A DNA stretch of 17,392 nucleotides from an uncultured Sphingomonadales bacterium (lineage in GTDB: Bacteria > Pseudomonadota > Alphaproteobacteria > Sphingomonadales > Sphingomonadaceae), in the NCBI GenBank assembly GCA_937898535.1, contig CALDKP010000219.1:1-17392 (forward strand), read 5' to 3'. Below are positions 15,306 through 17,392 of the stretch, piece after piece; the stretch's first letter is position 1, and each line of letters opens with the position of its first letter. The translations under genes and the position numbers were made by a program. The notes under the pieces were generated by a model. That model ran no database searches. It was not told the origin of the DNA and worked only from the letters and a program-made list of their open reading frames with translations.

Positions 15306-16430
15306 TCAACCAACATGAACCAATTCGCGGCGCAGACCTGCGCGATTGCCATCAAGCATGAGTGTTACGAAAGGGGCCGGCGTTCCACCGAAACTTTCGG
15401 CTGCCAACTTGGGGTTGTTATTGAGGCTTCGGCCTTTCAGGCCCCAATGATCAACAAAGCTACTAACCAGAAGCTCTCCCGTGACATGCCAGCTATAGCT
15501 TTGCATTGGTTCTTCGGGCGGATTGGCCAATACGAGACCGCTTCCATTCAGCGGTTCATAATCACCAAAAAGACTATCGGAGACCATCCCGTAAAGCCCT
15601 GTGGGCCCAATCGGGCCCGCTGGATTGAATGTACTCGCCTGGGTAACCCAGAAAACATAATATAGGCCATCTTTCGATAGCATATGGGCACGCTCCAGCT
15701 CATTATTGACGCCATCTGCATGCAGTAATGGCGGTAAAAGTTCCCAGCCGTCATGATCAGATCGGCGCGCGATACCAATGGCACCGTTATATTCGGACGT
15801 AGGGCCAGCCAAGGATGCTGTGAACAGCAAATACTCCTGCCCATCGGCAGGGTCACAGAAATAGGCAGGGTCACGAAAAGCTTTGATTTTGCCTGGCTCG
15901 CCCTCTTGCTGATCAGCGACGTGATAGTGCATGCCATCATTGACCACCGATTCCCGAAGAGGAGACCAATCCCTAATCTGACCATTAGCCTGCAAAGCCC
16001 CGTGGGTTTCAAACAGACGCTGCTGATACCCGCCTGGATTGCCGGCAACACCTGCTGCCGTGAAGAATAAGGAGACAACTCCATTTTTGAGCAGAGCCGT
16101 GCCTGCCCATTCACGTTCGAACGCATAATTTGTATCGGGCAGCGCCCAACCCAAGTCGCGCCATTGCCCTTCGTTGAGATGCAACAGCCTGATGCGCGCT
16201 TCAAAATGGCGTAAAGCAGGATCGGACCGGTCTGGCGCCGCAAGGGCCATCCAAACAGCGCCGCCAGCAATATCGGCAATGCTGCCATCACAGGATTGGA
16301 TAGGCCACATATCCCAAAGTACAATGCCCGGCAAAAGCGGGGTAGCTTGTTGTCCCGTGATCACGCCCACAGTGTCGAAGTTCTGCTCTGCGATACGCAA
16401 CACGTGCTTGTGCGTCCATGCTGAGGTCAA
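15306..16430 (-). CDS. Glycoside hydrolase family 68 sucrase (levansucrase-like), no signal peptide
   Basis: This protein of about 374 residues belongs to GH68 (levansucrase, inulosucrase, beta-fructofuranosidase). Its five-bladed-propeller motifs are visible: WDMWP at 39-43 with nucleophile D40, EWAG at 107-110, FRDP at 185-188 with stabilising D187, and NELERAH at 243-249 with the acid/base glutamate E246. YEPLNGSGLVL at 291-301 is also typical. It splits sucrose into glucose and fructose and may also build fructan. No signal peptide is seen, so a cytoplasmic role after MFS uptake fits, although the Zymomonas enzyme leaves the cell without a classical leader. TTG 16430 is the favoured start: GGGA lies 10 nt upstream, the protein then begins TSAWTHKHV like its relatives, and the operator is about 81 bases upstream. 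TTG 16466 is an alternative. First gene of the - operon. Confidence 0.85.
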   Translation of the reverse strand: MTSAWTHKHVLRIAEQNFDTVGVITGQQATPLLPGIVLWDMWPIQSCDGSIADIAGGAVWMALAAPDRSDPALRHFEARIRLLHLNEGQWRDLGWALPDTNYAFEREWAGTALLKNGVVSLFFTAAGVAGNPGGYQQRLFETHGALQANGQIRDWSPLRESVVNDGMHYHVADQQEGEPGKIKAFRDPAYFCDPADGQEYLLFTASLAGPTSEYNGAIGIARRSDHDGWELLPPLLHADGVNNELERAHMLSKDGLYYVFWVTQASTFNPAGPIGPTGLYGMVSDSLFGDYEPLNGSGLVLANPPEEPMQSYSWHVTGELLVSSFVDHWGLKGRSLNNNPKLAAESFGGTPAPFVTLMLDGNRAGLRRELVHVG

Positions 16431-16496
16431 GGTGCGTATATCCCGATTCCGGAGGTTGATTTCCAATTTCCTAGAAAATGAGGTGGCGCATTGCAA

Positions 16497-16536
16497 CACA
16501 TAATTGCAATCGATTGTAATCGAGTGCAATTATGTG
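16497..16536. promoter_or_regulatory. Compound LacI-family operator upstream of the GH68 operon
   Basis: TTGCAATCGATTGTAA (16504-16519) matches the operator pattern of the locus. A second, weaker copy TTGTAATCGAGTGCAA (16514-16529) overlaps it, offset by 10 bases, one helical turn. Together they lie inside perfect 12-bp inverted arms, CACATAATTGCA (16497-16508) and TGCAATTATGTG (16525-16536). The position just before the GH68 gene suggests repression of the - operon. Confidence 0.75.
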
Positions 16537-16622
16537 CCAAGTTAAAGGGGACGAGATATCGCCTCTCTAGCTGAAGCGCATGTTGATCCGCCCGAGAGGC
16601 CGGAAGCTCTCTTGTGCGAAGA

Positions 16623-16740
16623 GAACGACCACCGTGTTAGCGACAACAGCCAAGCGTTTTGACTATCCTAAACCGCAACTATTCAGTGAGCCACCTAGAG
16701 AACCAGACAGTCCGCTCCCGGCCCAAATGCTGCCGTTCAG
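16623..16740 (+). repeat. Diverged intergenic repeat, right copy (direct orientation with 7313-7428)
   Basis: Colinear with 7313-7428. Shared blocks are GTTAGCGA (16636-16643), AAGCGTT (16652-16658) and CAGACAGTCCG (16704-16714) with TCCC and GCCCAA after it. Inverted arms 16668-16683 and 16725-16740 pair at 11 of 16 positions, as in the left copy. The two copies bracket the whole sucrose locus. Confidence 0.65.
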
Positions 16741-16834
16741 ATTTGCGCTATCGCGCCCTAACGGCGGTGTGTTCTTCGTTATAGAACGGGTAAATGCTTC
16801 GCTGTATCACCAGAACTAAATATTCGTACATCAG

Positions 16835-16877
16835 TGCCAAATGCTCTGACGACCGTGGGGCAGTTCAGCATCTGGCA
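16835..16877. other. Hairpin-forming inverted repeat in the right intergenic region
   Basis: TGCCAAATGCT (16835-16845) and AGCATCTGGCA (16867-16877) pair at 10 of 11 positions around a 21-nt loop. A second pair, GGGCAGT (16858-16864) and ACTGCCC (16896-16902), is perfect and would compete with or interlock with the first. No flanking gene or T-run explains it. Confidence 0.45.
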
Positions 16878-17122
16878 GGGCATTCCTCGCTTCAGACTGC
16901 CCAGCGATACATCGAGGGTGACAGCGAAGCAAGGAAACGGTTTGTCGATTTGGTTTAAGATGTACTAACTCGACCCTCGAGTTTAAATAAGCTAACTAGT
17001 TATTTGCTCACACCCATTTCCCAAATTTCGACCCTGTGCATAACTTGTAACAAAATAACGCTATCGATTCATTTGAATGTGATTCGTAATGAAAAATCAT
17101 ATTCTTCGAGGGAAGAGTTGAA

Positions 17123-17392
17123 GTGAGCTTTGTTCAAAAAGAGCCGTTTGTGGGCGAGATGGAGTTGATTGGTGCTAGGCTTAACCAAGCCCGTATTGCG
17201 GCTAACCTTGGTCTCCAAGACATTGCAGATCGCACGAAAATTTCTCAACGTTTTTTGACAGCGATCGAGAATGACGACTTTTCGGCATTGCCCGGGCGTG
17301 TGTTTGTTTTCGGTTTTACCCGAGCCTTCGCCCGTGCAGTAAATCTAAACGAGGAAAACTTAGTAACAGCACTTCGAGAAAAGATGAAGTTA
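17123..17392 (+). CDS. RodZ-like helix-turn-helix protein, N-terminal part (partial)
   Basis: An open frame starts at GTG 17123, has GAGGGA (17108-17113) 9 nt upstream, and runs off the right edge after 90 codons. The visible part is an HTH_25/Xre-like domain: ELIGARLNQARIAANLGLQD, then IADRTKISQRFLTAIENDDF, LPGRVFVFGFTRAFARAVNL. This order, with the LPGRV-GF-R-FAR stretch, is the N-terminal domain of RodZ and related bacterial proteins. RodZ anchors MreB to the membrane and helps set cell shape; the transmembrane segment that would confirm it lies beyond the window. The gene is probably a chromosomal housekeeping gene outside the sucrose locus. Confidence 0.8.
   Translation, partial: MSFVQKEPFVGEMELIGARLNQARIAANLGLQDIADRTKISQRFLTAIENDDFSALPGRVFVFGFTRAFARAVNLNEENLVTALREKMKL

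Larger units (their letters stand above)
16541..17122. other. Gene-poor region between the GH68 operon and the RodZ-like gene
   Basis: About 580 bases without a credible gene. It holds a short inverted repeat GCCTCTC/GAGAGGC (16561-16567, 16594-16600), the right copy of the diverged repeat (16623-16740), a hairpin-rich stretch (16835-16934), a small palindrome ACTCGA-CCC-TCGAGT near 16967-16981, and an AT-rich leader before the last gene. An open frame at 16580-16819 crosses the repeat and has no ribosome site. Confidence 0.65.

Noticed and set aside
16467..16529. Extension of the GH68 gene up to a TTG at 16529
   Set aside because: That start would lie inside the operator, upstream of any likely transcription start, and would add residues unlike GH68 proteins.
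16547..16560. GGGGACGAGATATC on + resembles the transporter/receptor leader and lies downstream of the compound operator, hinting at a lost divergent gene
   Set aside because: No start codon or coding frame follows; a stop-rich stretch and the repeat come next, so this is probably chance.
16580..16819. 79-codon open frame on +
   Set aside because: It runs through the right repeat copy, lacks a ribosome site, and its product looks like a random basic translation.
1..17392. CRISPR arrays, tRNA or rRNA genes, transposases, integrases
   Set aside because: No regular repeat-spacer array, cloverleaf with conserved T-loop, or transposase/integrase motif was found on either strand by eye.

Overview
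The window reads as a chromosomal segment of an alphaproteobacterium, most probably a sphingomonad (Sphingomonadales). This rests on the gene types: a DUF442-fused sulfide:quinone oxidoreductase, a TonB receptor/MFS/LacI carbohydrate locus carrying a tryptophan-halogenase-like gene, a GH68 enzyme without a leader peptide, and a Zymomonas-type fructokinase. It also rests on moderate GC and on two copies of a diverged intergenic repeat. No rRNA, tRNA, CRISPR array or insertion sequence was seen.

Region 1 (about 1-6380, all +) is a tightly packed sulfur and respiration operon. It holds the tail of a YeeE/YedE transporter half, a DUF6691 (YeeE/YedE-like) half, a DUF442/rhodanese-like domain fused to sulfide:quinone oxidoreductase, a SulP anion transporter with STAS domain, and cydA, cydB and a 33-residue DUF2474 subunit of a cyanide-insensitive bd-type quinol oxidase. 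Five of the six junctions overlap or abut and one has a 5-nt gap, so translation is probably coupled. A simple reading is that sulfur enters or leaves through the transporters, SQR passes sulfide electrons to quinone, and the sulfide-tolerant bd oxidase passes them to oxygen. A class I methyltransferase gene of unknown role follows.

Region 2 (about 7300-16750) is a sucrose/fructoside utilisation locus of the Xanthomonas sux type. On + are an inner-membrane sucrose/proton-type symporter, a LacI-family regulator and a TonB-dependent receptor. On - is a three-gene operon: a GH68 sucrase, a ROK fructokinase and a flavin-dependent tryptophan-halogenase homologue. Operator-like 16-mers close to TTGCAATCGNTTGTNN precede the transporter (one site), the receptor (two sites) and the GH68 operon (two overlapping sites). 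They tie the genes into one regulon, probably under the linked LacI protein. A strong intrinsic terminator lies between the convergent receptor and halogenase genes.

Region 3 is made of the gene-poor stretches at both ends of the sucrose locus (7271-7682 and 16541-17122). Each carries a colinear, diverged copy of the same roughly 115-bp element in direct orientation, with internal inverted arms. After the second copy comes a hairpin-rich stretch and then the start of a RodZ-like helix-turn-helix gene that runs off the window.

The points most worth follow-up are the halogenase embedded in a sugar-utilisation operon, the repeat pair that brackets the sucrose locus, the multi-site operator set, and the single operon joining sulfide oxidation to a bd oxidase.
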